Below, piece by piece: positions 9,840-19,145 of a stretch of 64,000 nucleotides of DNA. Source of the DNA: Mycobacterium sp. ELW1 (lineage in GTDB: Bacteria > Actinomycetota > Actinomycetes > Mycobacteriales > Mycobacteriaceae); assembly GCF_008329905.1 (NCBI RefSeq), contig NZ_CP032155.1, positions 1,860,001-1,924,000 of the forward strand. The letters are read 5' to 3'. The position numbers were made by a program, and so were the translations under genes. The first letter of the stretch is position 1; the number at the start of each line of letters is the position of its first letter. A model generated the notes under the pieces. That model was not told the DNA's origin. It ran no database searches and was given only the letters and a program-made list of their open reading frames with translations.

Positions 9840-11282
9840 CTACGGAAAGCGTTTGATGCACCGGTCCTGATCGCCGAGCACCCCGATGCGGAAGGCGTCG
9901 ATGCGGTTGAAGCCGGCGGGCACGGATTCACCGTTGACGTCGCCGGCGACCAGTCCGTTGGTCAGCAGACCTGACACCGCCTCGTCGATGTCGCCGGCCG
10001 TCAGCGCCACGGTGTTGCCGTCGGGGGTGGTGACCTCCTTGGACAGCTTGGTGGTGGCGACGCCCGTCAGGCATGCGGTTCGCAGACCGGCTTCGGCGTT
10101 GTCGAGCACCAGGCCGCCGCGCTCGTGCTGCAGCGCCAGCATGTAGCGCGACACCAGCACGGAGTAGGCGGTGTTGTCACCGGTGACCAGGACGTTGTCC
10201 TGGCCTTCGTTGGATGCGCCCATCTTCTCCAATCCCGGCAGGTCGATGGCGATCGTGTTGCTGGACGGGCAGTAGGACACCGGCGGGCTGGGCCGGGCGT
10301 CAGGGCATTTCGACGCCGACGCGGCGTCCAGGCTCAGGGTGGGCGGGTTCTTCGGCGTGAACAGGATGTTCATCGCTTCGATGATCGAGCGGACCGACTC
10401 CTCGGTGACCGGCCACTCACCGGTCTGGTCGCGCTGCAGTTCGATCGGCAAGTCTCCGCGGCGCTGGCCGATCTCCTGGGCGTCGATGGCCGCGCACGAG
10501 GACGGGCCGTCGGTGAACCCGGTCTGGAACGCCGAGATCCGCTCGAACGCCGACCCGTGCTCGTCGCCGCCGTCGGTGTAATCGTCCTGGCTCAGCAGCG
10601 GGTCGCGGAACGAGATCATCGCGGCCAGAAGGTTGTTCAGCCCGTCGCCGGTGCTCAGCGTGAACCGTTTCGAGTTGCCTTCGGCCACCCACCGGATGTA
10701 GACGCCGGCGAGGCAGTCGGCCTGCTGCTCGGCGACCAGTGTGGGGGTGCCCTTCTTGTTGAGCTTGGCCATCTTCTGAATGGCGTGCCCGTATTCGTGA
10801 GCCAACACCATCGTGATTGCCATGTCGCCGTTGGCTTGTCGCAGCGCGGGCAGCAGTACACCGCGATCCCAGCCGATGGTGTTGTCGTCCTCGCAGAATC
10901 CGGCGTTGATCAGGTCTGCGGTGGTGTCACCGCAGAATTCACCGTCGTAATCGTTGGAGTCCCAGGAGATCAGGTCCTTGACGGGTCGAAACTCCCCGTC
11001 GAACGAGCCCTTGTAGTTGTCCTTCCAGAACGACTCCAGATCGCTGATCGACTGGGCGCCGATCTCGTCGTCCTTGCCGCCGTCGCTGTGCAAGACCTTT
11101 CGCGTCGGCTTCTCCGCATCCGAACGCAAGCCGCTGGCACCGTCCACTGCCTGCAGGCCACCGACTTTGAACGGATCGTCGAAGACCGACACGGCCTTGC
11201 CGGAGATGGTGGTGCCGCAGCCGGCGAGCACCACAGCGGCGCTCGCGACGGCGAGCAGACGTGCGAGGTGTCGTCGGCGCAT
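9840..11282 (-). CDS. Neutral zinc metallopeptidase-type lipoprotein
   Basis: 480 aa. Lipoprotein signal with lipobox VLAGC (start MRRRHLARLLAV at 11282 with GGAGAGG upstream; the longer frame to 11321 is less likely). Residues ~160-200 contain MVLAHEYGHAIQ, an HExxH-like zinc motif in the form HEYGH, followed by EQQADCLAGVYI, whose Glu/Asp could complete the site. This matches the putative neutral zinc metallopeptidase family (PF04228-like). Expected to be anchored on the outer face of the cell membrane; substrate unknown. The C-terminal ~200 aa have no recognised motif. Not part of the M. tuberculosis order here. Confidence 0.82.
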   Translation of the reverse strand: MRRRHLARLLAVASAAVVLAGCGTTISGKAVSVFDDPFKVGGLQAVDGASGLRSDAEKPTRKVLHSDGGKDDEIGAQSISDLESFWKDNYKGSFDGEFRPVKDLISWDSNDYDGEFCGDTTADLINAGFCEDDNTIGWDRGVLLPALRQANGDMAITMVLAHEYGHAIQKMAKLNKKGTPTLVAEQQADCLAGVYIRWVAEGNSKRFTLSTGDGLNNLLAAMISFRDPLLSQDDYTDGGDEHGSAFERISAFQTGFTDGPSSCAAIDAQEIGQRRGDLPIELQRDQTGEWPVTEESVRSIIEAMNILFTPKNPPTLSLDAASASKCPDARPSPPVSYCPSSNTIAIDLPGLEKMGASNEGQDNVLVTGDNTAYSVLVSRYMLALQHERGGLVLDNAEAGLRTACLTGVATTKLSKEVTTPDGNTVALTAGDIDEAVSGLLTNGLVAGDVNGESVPAGFNRIDAFRIGVLGDQDRCIKRFP

Positions 11283-11353
11283 GGGGCCACCCTCTCCGGA
11301 GGATCGAAATTTGCTCACCATTGTGCCGTCCGCCTGCCGCTACCGATGCCAAC

Positions 11354-13339
11354 TCACGGCGAGCCCCCGTCGCGTAGCCGCTGAAGTGCTTGTTTGACGC
11401 GCTCGGGGTCGGTGGTCGGCCAGAACGGCGGCAGCGACGCGCGCAGGTAGCCGCCGTACCGGGCGGTGGCCATCCGGGAGTCCAGGACCGCGACGACACC
11501 CCGGTCGTCGGCGCGACGCAGCAACCGGCCCGCTCCTTGAGCCAGGAGAAGGGCGGCGTGGGCGGCGGCGACCGTCATGAACCCGTTGCCGCCCCGCGCG
11601 GCGACCGCTCGCTGCCGCGCGGTCAGCAGCGGATCGTCGGGGCGGGGGAACGGGATGCGGTCGATGAGCACCAGTGACAGCGACGGCCCCGGTACGTCGA
11701 CGCCCTGCCACAGCGACAACGTGCCGAACAGTGATGTCTCGGGGTCGGCGGCGAACTTCTCGACCAGGGCCGCGGTGTTGTCGTCGCCCTGGCAGAGGAT
11801 CGGGGTGTCGATCCGGGCCCGCAGCGCCTCGGTCGCCGCCTTGGCGGCGCGCATCGACGAGAACAGCCCCAGGGTGCGTCCGCCGGCCGCCTCGATGAGC
11901 CCGGCGATCTCGTCGACCTGTTCGGGGGAGCCTGCGGAATCCCGGCCCGGCGGCGGCAGGTGTGCGGCGACGTAGAGGATCCCGGACTTGGCGTGCTCGA
12001 AGGGGGAGCCGACGTCCAGTCCGGTCCACTTCGGTCCGTCGCCGAGACCCCAGGCGCCCGCCATCGCGTCGAACGAACCGCCGACGGTCAGCGTCGCTGA
12101 CGTCAAAATCGTTGTCGCACTGTCGAACAGGCGGGTGCGCAGCAAACCGGCCACTGAGAGCGGGGCGACGCGCAACACCGGCCGCAGGTTGCCGCGGTTG
12201 TCTTCGTGGTCCAGCCACACCACCTCCGTGCGGTTCGGGATGGCCGGGACGAACGAGTCCAACACTCGCGATGCGGCATCGCCGATCTCGGTCAGCGACG
12301 CGATCGCCTCGTTGCGGGCCGCGGCGGCCTTGGGGTCTTTCGGCGCCGGATCGATGTCGCCCCGGGCGGCGGTGGCCGCATCCCGCAGCGCGGTCAGGTA
12401 GGTGGCCAGCTCGTCATCGAGGTGGTCGAGCCGGCCCGGTTGCGCATCGTGAATCGCCGAGGAGAACGTCGCCACCGCCGCCTCCATCCGCTGGACCAGT
12501 GCCGGGCTGACCAGGCGGGCAATCCGCCGGACGGCAACCCCCAGCGGGGCGGGAGTCAGCTCACCGGTGGCCACCGAGGTCACCCGGTCCACCAGTTCAT
12601 GGGCCTCGTCGACCACCAGATACTCGTGTTCGGGCAGCACCGCGGCGTCGGCGATCGCGTCGATCGCCAGCAGCGCGTGGTTGGTGACGATGATCTCGGC
12701 GCGGCCGGCTTCACCGCGCGCCCGTTCGGAGAAGCAGTCGGTGCCGTACGGGCAGCGCGCCATGCCGAGGCATTCCCGGGCCGAGACGCTGACCTGCGAC
12801 CAGGACCGGTCGGGCACACCCGGTGTCAGCTCGTCGCGATCGCCGGTCTCGGTGGACGACGCCCATGCCGTCAGCCGGGCGACGTCACGGCCCAGCGCGC
12901 TCGCGGCGACGGGCTCGAACAGTTCCTCCTGCGAGGCGGCGCCGGACTCGTCTGCGCTTCCGTTGTGAATCTTGTTCAGGCACAGATAATTTCGCCGACC
13001 CTTCAGCAACGCGAACTTGGGCCGCCGAGGCAGTGCGGGTGCCAGCGCGTCGACCAGCCTGGGTAGATCGCGGTCGACGAGCTGGCGTTGCAGCGCAATG
13101 GTCGCCGTGGAGACCACGACCGGCGAGCCCTCCGACACCGCGCGCGCGATCGACGGGATCAGATATGCCAGCGACTTGCCGGTTCCGGTACCGGCCTGCA
13201 CCGCCAGATGCTCGCCCTCGGCGAAGGCCTTCGCCACCGCCTCGGCCATCCGCACCTGGCCGGGGCGCTCGGCGCCGCCCAGCGCGGACACCGCCAATGC
13301 CAGCAACTCGGTGGCCGGCGGCACGTCGTCTGAGCTCAC
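11354..13339 (-). CDS. dinG: DinG-family ATP-dependent DNA helicase
   Basis: 661 aa, superfamily 2 XPD/DinG helicase (Rv1329c position). Walker A AGTGTGKSLAYL at about residue 42, DEAH box VVDEAHEL at about 245, and C-terminal helicase motifs ending QGAGRLLRRADDRG. Four cysteines between the motifs (NYLC, ECLG, ARC, TDC) fit an iron-sulfur cluster, as in XPD and E. coli DinG. Unwinds DNA 5'-3', probably for R-loops or replication blocks (family knowledge). It overlaps the upstream pncB stop by 4 nt, so translation is probably coupled. Confidence 0.95.
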   Translation of the reverse strand: MSSDDVPPATELLALAVSALGGAERPGQVRMAEAVAKAFAEGEHLAVQAGTGTGKSLAYLIPSIARAVSEGSPVVVSTATIALQRQLVDRDLPRLVDALAPALPRRPKFALLKGRRNYLCLNKIHNGSADESGAASQEELFEPVAASALGRDVARLTAWASSTETGDRDELTPGVPDRSWSQVSVSARECLGMARCPYGTDCFSERARGEAGRAEIIVTNHALLAIDAIADAAVLPEHEYLVVDEAHELVDRVTSVATGELTPAPLGVAVRRIARLVSPALVQRMEAAVATFSSAIHDAQPGRLDHLDDELATYLTALRDAATAARGDIDPAPKDPKAAAARNEAIASLTEIGDAASRVLDSFVPAIPNRTEVVWLDHEDNRGNLRPVLRVAPLSVAGLLRTRLFDSATTILTSATLTVGGSFDAMAGAWGLGDGPKWTGLDVGSPFEHAKSGILYVAAHLPPPGRDSAGSPEQVDEIAGLIEAAGGRTLGLFSSMRAAKAATEALRARIDTPILCQGDDNTAALVEKFAADPETSLFGTLSLWQGVDVPGPSLSLVLIDRIPFPRPDDPLLTARQRAVAARGGNGFMTVAAAHAALLLAQGAGRLLRRADDRGVVAVLDSRMATARYGGYLRASLPPFWPTTDPERVKQALQRLRDGGSP

Positions 13340-14631
13340 CGTGATCGCACCGGCACCTGTCGGGTCGGGATCGCCGGCTCGCCTTGCGAGAGCGCCAATC
13401 CCTCCCAGGGCAGGCTGCGCAGCCCGCGCACCACCAGCTCGCGTGCGGCGGCCAGATCGGCCGGGGCCAGCGGCTGCCCGGCGCGCGCCAGCGGCACGGT
13501 CAGCACCCGCGACGGCTCGGTCACCTCGGGCGCGGCGGCCACCGGGTGGATGACCTCCTCGGTGATCGTGCCGGTCGGCCGGGACAACCGCAGGGCCGCC
13601 TTGCGTCCGCCGTGAGACTCCTTGTGGCTGCTGCGTTTTTGCACGGGGATGCCGTCGACCTCGACGAGTTTGTAGACCATGCTGGCCGTCGGGGCGCCCG
13701 AGCCGGTGGCCACCGAGGTCCCGACACCGTAGGTGTTGACCGGGTCGGCCCGCAGCGCGGCGATCGAGAATTCGTCGAGGTCTCCCGACACCACGATCTC
13801 GGTACCGGTGGCACCCAGCTCGTCGAGCTGGCCGCGCACCCGGCGGGCCAGCACCCCGAGGTCACCGGAGTCGATGCGCACCGCGCCGAGGCCGGTTCCG
13901 GCGACCTCGATCGCGTTGGCCACCCCCGCCGTCACGTCGTAGGTGTCGACCAGCAGCGTCGTCCCGACACCCAGTGCGTCGACCTGCGCACGGAACGCGG
14001 CCTTCTCGTCCGGACCGTCGGAAGTTGTATGCAGCATCGTGAACGCGTGCGCGCTGGTGCCCATCGCCGGGATGCCGTAGCGGCGGTTCGCCTCGAGGTT
14101 GGAGGTGCCGGCAAAGCCGGCGATGTAGGCGGCGCGGGCCGCCGCCACCGCCGCCTGCTCGTGGGTGCGGCGCGAACCCATCTCGATCAGTGGGCGACCG
14201 GCCGCCGCGCTGACCATCCGCGCGGCCGCCGAGGCGATTGCGGTGTCGTGGTTGAAGATCGACAGCGCCAGCGTCTCCAGCAACACGCACTCGGCGAAGG
14301 TGCCGGTGACCGACAGGACCGGCGAGCCGGGGAAGTACAGCTCGCCCTCGGCGTAACCGTCGACATCGCCGGTGAACCGGAAGTCCCGCAGATAGTCCAA
14401 CGTCGCGTCGTCGAGGAAGGATCGCAGGGGAGCCAGGGCGTCGTCGTCGAAGATGAACTCGCCCAACGCTTCCAGAAACCGCCCAGTGCCCGCCACCACG
14501 CCGTACCGGCGGCCGTCCGGCAGGCGGCGGGCAAACACCTCGAAGGTGGTCCGGCGCTCGGCGGTGCCGTCGCGCAGCGCGGCGGCGAGCATCGTCAACT
14601 CGTACTTGTCCGTCAGCAGGGCGGCGGTCAC
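13336..14631 (-). CDS. pncB: Nicotinate phosphoribosyltransferase
   Basis: 431 aa. Makes nicotinate mononucleotide from nicotinate and PRPP for NAD salvage. Motifs: DKYELTMLAAALRDG at the N-terminus, MGSRRTHEQAAV with the phosphorylated-His region, VDTYDVTAGVANAI and VRIDSGDLGVLARRVR. The GTG at 14631 is chosen because similarity starts at TAALLTDKYELT; the open frame to 15240 is antisense to clpS and DUF2017. Corresponds to pncB1 (Rv1330c). The 3' end overlaps dinG by 4 nt; divergent from clpS with a 66-bp gap. Confidence 0.96.
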   Translation of the reverse strand: MTAALLTDKYELTMLAAALRDGTAERRTTFEVFARRLPDGRRYGVVAGTGRFLEALGEFIFDDDALAPLRSFLDDATLDYLRDFRFTGDVDGYAEGELYFPGSPVLSVTGTFAECVLLETLALSIFNHDTAIASAAARMVSAAAGRPLIEMGSRRTHEQAAVAAARAAYIAGFAGTSNLEANRRYGIPAMGTSAHAFTMLHTTSDGPDEKAAFRAQVDALGVGTTLLVDTYDVTAGVANAIEVAGTGLGAVRIDSGDLGVLARRVRGQLDELGATGTEIVVSGDLDEFSIAALRADPVNTYGVGTSVATGSGAPTASMVYKLVEVDGIPVQKRSSHKESHGGRKAALRLSRPTGTITEEVIHPVAAAPEVTEPSRVLTVPLARAGQPLAPADLAAARELVVRGLRSLPWEGLALSQGEPAIPTRQVPVRSR

Positions 14632-14697
14632 AGCGCAACCGTATCGGCCGCCCGGCGGGCTGGATAGCGGAAAAGGCGGCTCGCTATCCTTGGTCGC

Positions 14698-15003
14698 ATG
14701 GGTTCGCAAGCAGCTCCGACTCGGCCGGACGCCAGCGGAGCGCAACGCACTGAATCCGTCGCTGCCGTCGATACCCCCTGGGTGACGATCGTGTGGGATG
14801 ACCCGGTGAATCTGATGAACTATGTGACCTACGTGTTCCAGAAGCTGTTCGGCTACAGCGAACCGCACGCCACCAAGCTCATGCTGCAGGTTCACAACGA
14901 AGGCAAGGCGGTGGTCTCCGCCGGGAGCCGCGAATCCATGGAGGTCGACGTGTCCAAACTGCATGCCGCCGGGTTGTGGGCGACCATGCAGCAGGACCGC
15001 TGA
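14698..15003 (+). CDS. clpS: ATP-dependent Clp protease adaptor ClpS
   Basis: 101 aa. Adaptor that delivers N-degron substrates to ClpC/ClpP. The family core is intact: [40 protein letters not shown] and [19 protein letters not shown]. The ~25-residue N-terminal extension is Ala/Ser-rich and presumably flexible, as is usual. First gene of a plus-strand run (clpS, DUF2017, P1 peptidase), matching Rv1331-Rv1333; the next start is 4 nt after its stop. Confidence 0.97.
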   Translation: MGSQAAPTRPDASGAQRTESVAAVDTPWVTIVWDDPVNLMNYVTYVFQKLFGYSEPHATKLMLQVHNEGKAVVSAGSRESMEVDVSKLHAAGLWATMQQDR

Positions 15004-15007
15004 CCGC

Positions 15008-15596
15008 GTGCGCAAATGGAAGCGGGTCGACACCGCTGAGGGTCCTCGGTTCCGCTCGGCGCTGGCCCCGCACGAGGCGGCGCTGCTGAAGAACATGGTC
15101 GCCTCGGTGCAGGGCATGCTCGACGAGCGGGAGGCCGCGACCCCGTCGGATCCGTTGGAACAGATCACCGGAATCCGGGCCGGCAACCCGCAGGCGCCTG
15201 ACGACACGACGATGCGGCGCCTGCTGCCCGACTTCTTCAAGCCCCAGCGTGATCATCCGGCCGGGTCCGCAGCCGCCGAAAGTCTCAACGGTGCGCTGCG
15301 CAGCCTGCATGAGCCGGACATCATTGATGCCAAAAGATCTGCGGCGCAACGGCTTTTGGACACCCTCCCGGATGGGGTGGGGCCGGTTCGAGATCACCGA
15401 AGACGACGCCAACGCCTGGGTCTCCGCGGTCAACGACGTCCGGCTGGCGCTGGGCGCGATGCTCGAGATCGGTCCGGAGGGCCCCGACCGTCTGCCGACC
15501 GACCATCCGCTGGCGGGTCACCTCGACGTCTATCAGTGGCTGACCGTGCTGCAGGAGTATCTGGTGCTCGGCCTGATGGGCAAGCCCATCAGATGA
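15008..15596 (+). pseudogene. DUF2017 protein (Rv1332-like), frameshifted
   Basis: Two frames together give one complete DUF2017 protein. The first (GTG at 15008) reads VRKWKRVDTAEGPRFRSALAPHEAALL through LLDTLPDGVG. The second continues GRFEITEDDANAWVSAVNDVRL to the stop at 15594-15596. The switch is at GGGGTGGGG, 15374-15382; removing one G restores a single 195-aa frame. Members are small actinobacterial proteins of unknown function next to clpS. Full conservation on both sides of the break favours a sequencing error or a very recent mutation over an old pseudogene. Confidence 0.85.
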
Positions 15597-15615
15597 CGAA
15601 GGGTAAGCCCATCCG

Positions 15616-16650
15616 ATGAACACCGGGTCGATCACCGACGTCGAGGGCATTCTGGTCGGTCACCACCACCGCCTGGACGACGATGCGAGCCTCGGCTCCG
15701 GCTGGGCCTGCGGCACCACCGTGATCGTTGCGCCACCCGGCACGGTCGGCGCTGTCGACGTTCGCGGCGGCGCGCCCGGCAGCCGCGAGACCGACCTGCT
15801 CGACCCGGCCAACAGCGTCCGCCATGTCGATGCCGTCGTGCTGACCGGCGGCAGTGCGTACGGACTGGCCGCCGCCGATGGCGTGATGACCTGGCTGGAG
15901 GAGCAAGGGCGCGGAGTCGCGATGGACGGCGGCGTCGTCCCGATCGTTCCGGCCGCGGTGATCTTCGATCTCCCGGTCGGCGGCTGGGCGTGCAGGCCCA
16001 CCGCCGAGTTCGGCTATGCGGCGGCGAGCTCGGCCGGTGCGGAGGTTTCGGTGGGCACTGTGGGTGCCGGTGTCGGTGCCCGTGCCGCGGTGCTCAAGGG
16101 TGGCGTCGGCACTGCGTCGATCACCCTCGAATCCGGGGTGACCGTCGGGGCGATCGTCGTCGTCAACAGTGCGGGCAATGTCGTCGACCCGGCCACCGGG
16201 CTGCCGTGGATGAGCCACCTCGTCGCGGAGTTCGGGCTGGCCGCGCCGCCCGCCGAGCAGATCGCCGCGCTCACCGCGCTCGACAAGGAGTCCAGCCCGC
16301 TCAACACCACCATCGCCGTCGTCGCCACCGACGCGGCGCTGTCGCCGGCCGGCTGCCGCCGCTTCGCGGTCGCCGCCCAGGACGGCCTGGCGCACACCAT
16401 CCGCCCGGCGCACACCCCTCTGGACGGTGACACCGTCTTCGCGCTGGCCACCGGCGCGGTCGAGCTGCAGCCCGATCCCGATACGCCGGCGTCGATGGTG
16501 CCGGAGACCAAGGCGCTCGCGGCGATCGGCGCGGCCGGGGCCGATTGTCTGGCACGGGCCGTGCTGGTCGCGGTGCTGGCAGCACAGTCGGCGGCCGGCG
16601 TGCCGACCTACCGCGACGTGGTGCCGGGAGCATTCGGCGTCGGTGCCTGA
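15616..16650 (+). CDS. P1 family peptidase (Rv1333-like, DmpA/S58 type)
   Basis: 344 aa, N-terminal nucleophile hydrolase of the DmpA/BapA aminopeptidase family. Family features: VEGILVGHHHR, GSGWACGTTVIVAPPG and VLTGGSAYGLAAADGVMTWLEE near the N-terminus. The probable self-cleavage site is SSPLNTTIAVVATD at about residue 225, where Thr would become the new N-terminal nucleophile (inferred by analogy). No signal peptide. ATG at 15616. Downstream, M. tuberculosis has mec-cysO-cysM; here only a cysM tail follows. Confidence 0.9.
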   Translation: MNTGSITDVEGILVGHHHRLDDDASLGSGWACGTTVIVAPPGTVGAVDVRGGAPGSRETDLLDPANSVRHVDAVVLTGGSAYGLAAADGVMTWLEEQGRGVAMDGGVVPIVPAAVIFDLPVGGWACRPTAEFGYAAASSAGAEVSVGTVGAGVGARAAVLKGGVGTASITLESGVTVGAIVVVNSAGNVVDPATGLPWMSHLVAEFGLAAPPAEQIAALTALDKESSPLNTTIAVVATDAALSPAGCRRFAVAAQDGLAHTIRPAHTPLDGDTVFALATGAVELQPDPDTPASMVPETKALAAIGAAGADCLARAVLVAVLAAQSAAGVPTYRDVVPGAFGVGA

Positions 16651-16682
16651 CCCGAGCTCGACCCCCGCCGCAGTGCTCCACC

Positions 16683-16733
16683 GGTAACCTGGACGATGCC
16701 GAGGAGGTGCTGGCAAGCCAGCTCTGGGCGTAG
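16683..16733 (+). pseudogene. cysM: 3' remnant of cysM; mec-cysO-cysM lost
   Basis: The 102-bp gap between the P1 peptidase stop and the rhomboid start contains, in one frame, [16 protein letters not shown] followed by TAG at 16731-16733. From memory, M. tuberculosis CysM ends SLDDAETALEGQLWA, so this is the last ~16 codons of the gene; the preceding Ser-Thr may also belong to it. There is no start codon or body. In M. tuberculosis the order is Rv1333, mec, cysO, cysM, Rv1337. I infer a deletion that fused the peptidase downstream region to the cysM tail. It cannot make a functional protein. Confidence 0.75.
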
Positions 16734-16751
16734 AAGAGGTATTAGGCACAG

Positions 16752-17420
16752 ATGAACCAGCCGTTGGGTTACCCGGCGACTCCGCCGCAGCCCAGGAAGC
16801 CCGCGGCGTGGAAGGTCGGCGGCGCCACCATCCTGTCGTTCGTCGCGCTGCTCTACGTGATCGAGATCGTCGATCAGCTCTCGGGGCATTCGCTGGACCG
16901 CAACGGCATCCGGCCACTGGAATCCGACGGCCTGTGGGGCATCGTCTTCTCGCCACTGCTGCACGCCAACTGGCAGCACCTGGCCGCCAACACGGTGCCC
17001 GCCCTGGTGCTCGGCTTCCTGGTGACACTGACCGGCATGGCCCGATTCGTCTGGGCCACCGCGATCATCTGGATCGTCGGCGGATTCGGCACCTGGCTGA
17101 TCGGAAACGTCGGCTGCGGGCTGGAGACCAACCACATCGGCGCCTCCGGGCTGATCTTCGGCTGGCTGACCTTCCTGCTGGTCTTCGGCTTCTTCACCCG
17201 GCACGTCTGGTGGATCGTCACCGGGATCGTGGTGCTGTTCGTCTACGGCGGCGTGCTGTGGGGGGCGCTGCCCGAATTGACCACCTGCGGCGGGGTCTCC
17301 TGGCAGGGCCACCTGTGCGGGGCGATCGCCGGGGTGCTGGCCGCATACTGGCTCTCCGGTCCGGAACGCAAAGCGCGGGAACGCAAGAAGGCCGGCCAAT
17401 TTCCCGGCCTGACGTCATGA
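16752..17420 (+). CDS. Rhomboid family intramembrane serine protease (Rv1337-like)
   Basis: 222 aa with about six transmembrane helices. Catalytic serine in [12 protein letters not shown] and catalytic histidine in [16 protein letters not shown] form the rhomboid Ser-His dyad; [11 protein letters not shown] supplies the conserved Asn/His of helix 2. It cleaves membrane proteins within the bilayer; substrates unknown. ATG at 16752, just downstream of the cysM remnant. Its stop overlaps the murI start (ATGA), indicating coupled translation. Confidence 0.93.
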   Translation: MNQPLGYPATPPQPRKPAAWKVGGATILSFVALLYVIEIVDQLSGHSLDRNGIRPLESDGLWGIVFSPLLHANWQHLAANTVPALVLGFLVTLTGMARFVWATAIIWIVGGFGTWLIGNVGCGLETNHIGASGLIFGWLTFLLVFGFFTRHVWWIVTGIVVLFVYGGVLWGALPELTTCGGVSWQGHLCGAIAGVLAAYWLSGPERKARERKKAGQFPGLTS

Positions 17421-18238
17421 GCGACCGCTTCGCGCCGGTCGGCATCTTCGATTCGGGCGTGGGCGGGCTGACCGTCGCCCGCTCGATCATCGATCAGCTG
17501 CCCGACGAGGACATCATCTATGTCGGCGACACCGGCAACGGTCCCTACGGCCCGCTGACCATTCCGGAGGTTCGGGCGCACGCACTGGCGATCGGCGACG
17601 ACCTCGTCGAGCGCGGCGTCAAAGCCCTCGTCATCGCCTGCAACACCGCGTCGTCGGCCTGCCTCCGCGATGCGCGGGAACGCTACGACGTGCCCGTCGT
17701 CGAGGTGATTCTGCCCGCGGTGCGGCGCGCGGTGGCCACCACTCGCACGGGACGTATCGGGGTCATCGGCACCCAGGCGACGATCGCGTCGGGGGCCTAC
17801 CAGGACGCGTTCGCGGCGGCGCGCGACGTCGATGTCGCGGCGGTGGCGTGCCCGCGGTTCGTCGACTTCGTCGAGCGCGGCGTCACCAGCGGCCGCCAGG
17901 TTCTCAACCTGGCCGAGGGTTATCTGGAGCCGCTCCAGCGCGCGCAGGTCGACACCTTGGTGCTGGGCTGCACGCACTACCCGTTGCTGTCCGGGCTGAT
18001 CCAGCTGGCGATGGGGGATTCGGTCACGCTGGTCTCCAGTGCCGAGGAGACGGCCAAAGACTTGCTGAAAGTTCTGACCGAGCGCGATCTGCTGCGCCCG
18101 CACGAGGCGCCGGCGGCGACCCGGCTTTTCGAGGCGACGGGTGACCCCGAGGCGTTCACGGCTCTGGCGGCGCGCTTTCTGGGGCCGGCGATCACCGGCG
18201 TCCATCCCGTTCACCGTCACGTCTCGGCGACAACGTGA
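17417..18238 (+). CDS. murI: Glutamate racemase
   Basis: 273 aa. Converts L- to D-glutamate for peptidoglycan. N-terminal [17 protein letters not shown] is the family signature. The two catalytic cysteines are in [12 protein letters not shown] and [13 protein letters not shown]. The ATG at 17417 overlaps the rhomboid stop. Essential in most bacteria; corresponds to Rv1338. Confidence 0.98.
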   Translation: MSDRFAPVGIFDSGVGGLTVARSIIDQLPDEDIIYVGDTGNGPYGPLTIPEVRAHALAIGDDLVERGVKALVIACNTASSACLRDARERYDVPVVEVILPAVRRAVATTRTGRIGVIGTQATIASGAYQDAFAAARDVDVAAVACPRFVDFVERGVTSGRQVLNLAEGYLEPLQRAQVDTLVLGCTHYPLLSGLIQLAMGDSVTLVSSAEETAKDLLKVLTERDLLRPHEAPAATRLFEATGDPEAFTALAARFLGPAITGVHPVHRHVSATT

Positions 18239-18301
18239 TTCTCTCTGACAAACCCGTCATGTTTTCCTCTTGTGGCAACCGGGCATGGCAAGCTGGTGGC
18301 T

Positions 18302-19069
18302 GTGCGAATCACCGTCCTCGGTTGCTCCGGCAGTGTTGTCGGGCCTGATTCGCCGGCGTCCGGCTATCTGCTGACGGCACCGGACACACCGCCGCTCGTC
18401 CTCGATTTCGGTGGTGGGGTGCTCGGCGCGCTGCAGCGCTACGCCGATCCCAACGAGGTGCACGTTCTGCTGTCGCACCTGCATGCCGACCACTGCCTGG
18501 ATCTGCCCGGCCTGTTCGTGTGGCGGCGCTACCACCCGAGCCCGGCCCGGGGCCGCGGCATCATGTACGGCCCCAGCGACACCTGGACGCGGCTGGCGGC
18601 GGCGTCGTCGCCGCTCGGGGGCGAACTCGACGACTTCTCCGACATCTTCGACATCCGCCATTGGCAGGACAATGAGCCCGTGCAATTCGGCGCCCTGACC
18701 GTCCTGCCGCGGCTGGTCACTCATCCGACCGAGTCGTTCGGTATGCGCTTCACCGATCCGTCCGGCGCCACCCTCGTCTACAGCGGCGACACCGGCGTGT
18801 GCGAATCGCTCGTCGAATTGGCAAGGGGTGCAGACGTTTTCCTGTGTGAGGCATCGTGGACGCACGCACCGGATCGGCCGCCGCACCTCCATCTGTCGGG
18901 TACCGAGGCGGGCCGGATGGCCAAGCGGGCCGGCGTCGGGGAACTGCTGCTCACCCACATCCCGCCGTGGACGTCGCGTGAGGACGTGATCTCCGAGGCC
19001 AAGGCGGAGTTCGACGGACCGGTGCACGCCGTGGTGTGCGGGGAGGCCATCGAGGTCCGTCGGCACTGA
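18302..19069 (+). CDS. Metallo-beta-lactamase-fold hydrolase (Rv1339-like phosphodiesterase)
   Basis: About 255 aa from the GTG at 18302 (RITVLGCSGSVVGPDSPASG); in-frame GTGs at 18296 and 18272 are alternatives. Metal ligands: LLSHLHADHCLDLPG (HxHxDH), TLVYSGDTG and LLTHIPPWTS. The sequence is RNase Z-like but short. Rv1339 has been reported to hydrolyse cAMP as an atypical class II phosphodiesterase; assigning that activity here is inference from close similarity and identical context. Confidence 0.9.
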   Translation: MRITVLGCSGSVVGPDSPASGYLLTAPDTPPLVLDFGGGVLGALQRYADPNEVHVLLSHLHADHCLDLPGLFVWRRYHPSPARGRGIMYGPSDTWTRLAAASSPLGGELDDFSDIFDIRHWQDNEPVQFGALTVLPRLVTHPTESFGMRFTDPSGATLVYSGDTGVCESLVELARGADVFLCEASWTHAPDRPPHLHLSGTEAGRMAKRAGVGELLLTHIPPWTSREDVISEAKAEFDGPVHAVVCGEAIEVRRH

Positions 19070-19145
19070 CGCCCGACTCGGGTGTGATTGACGAACCCCG
19101 CCTCGGCTCGTCCATGCCGCATCGTCGCTCGGCTAGTGTTGCCCG

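Noticed and set aside
14632..15240. N-terminal extension of pncB
   Set aside because: Antisense to clpS and DUF2017; homology begins at 14631.
15249..15596. Separate gene for the second half of DUF2017
   Set aside because: No ribosome site; the sequence continues the upstream domain after a one-base shift.
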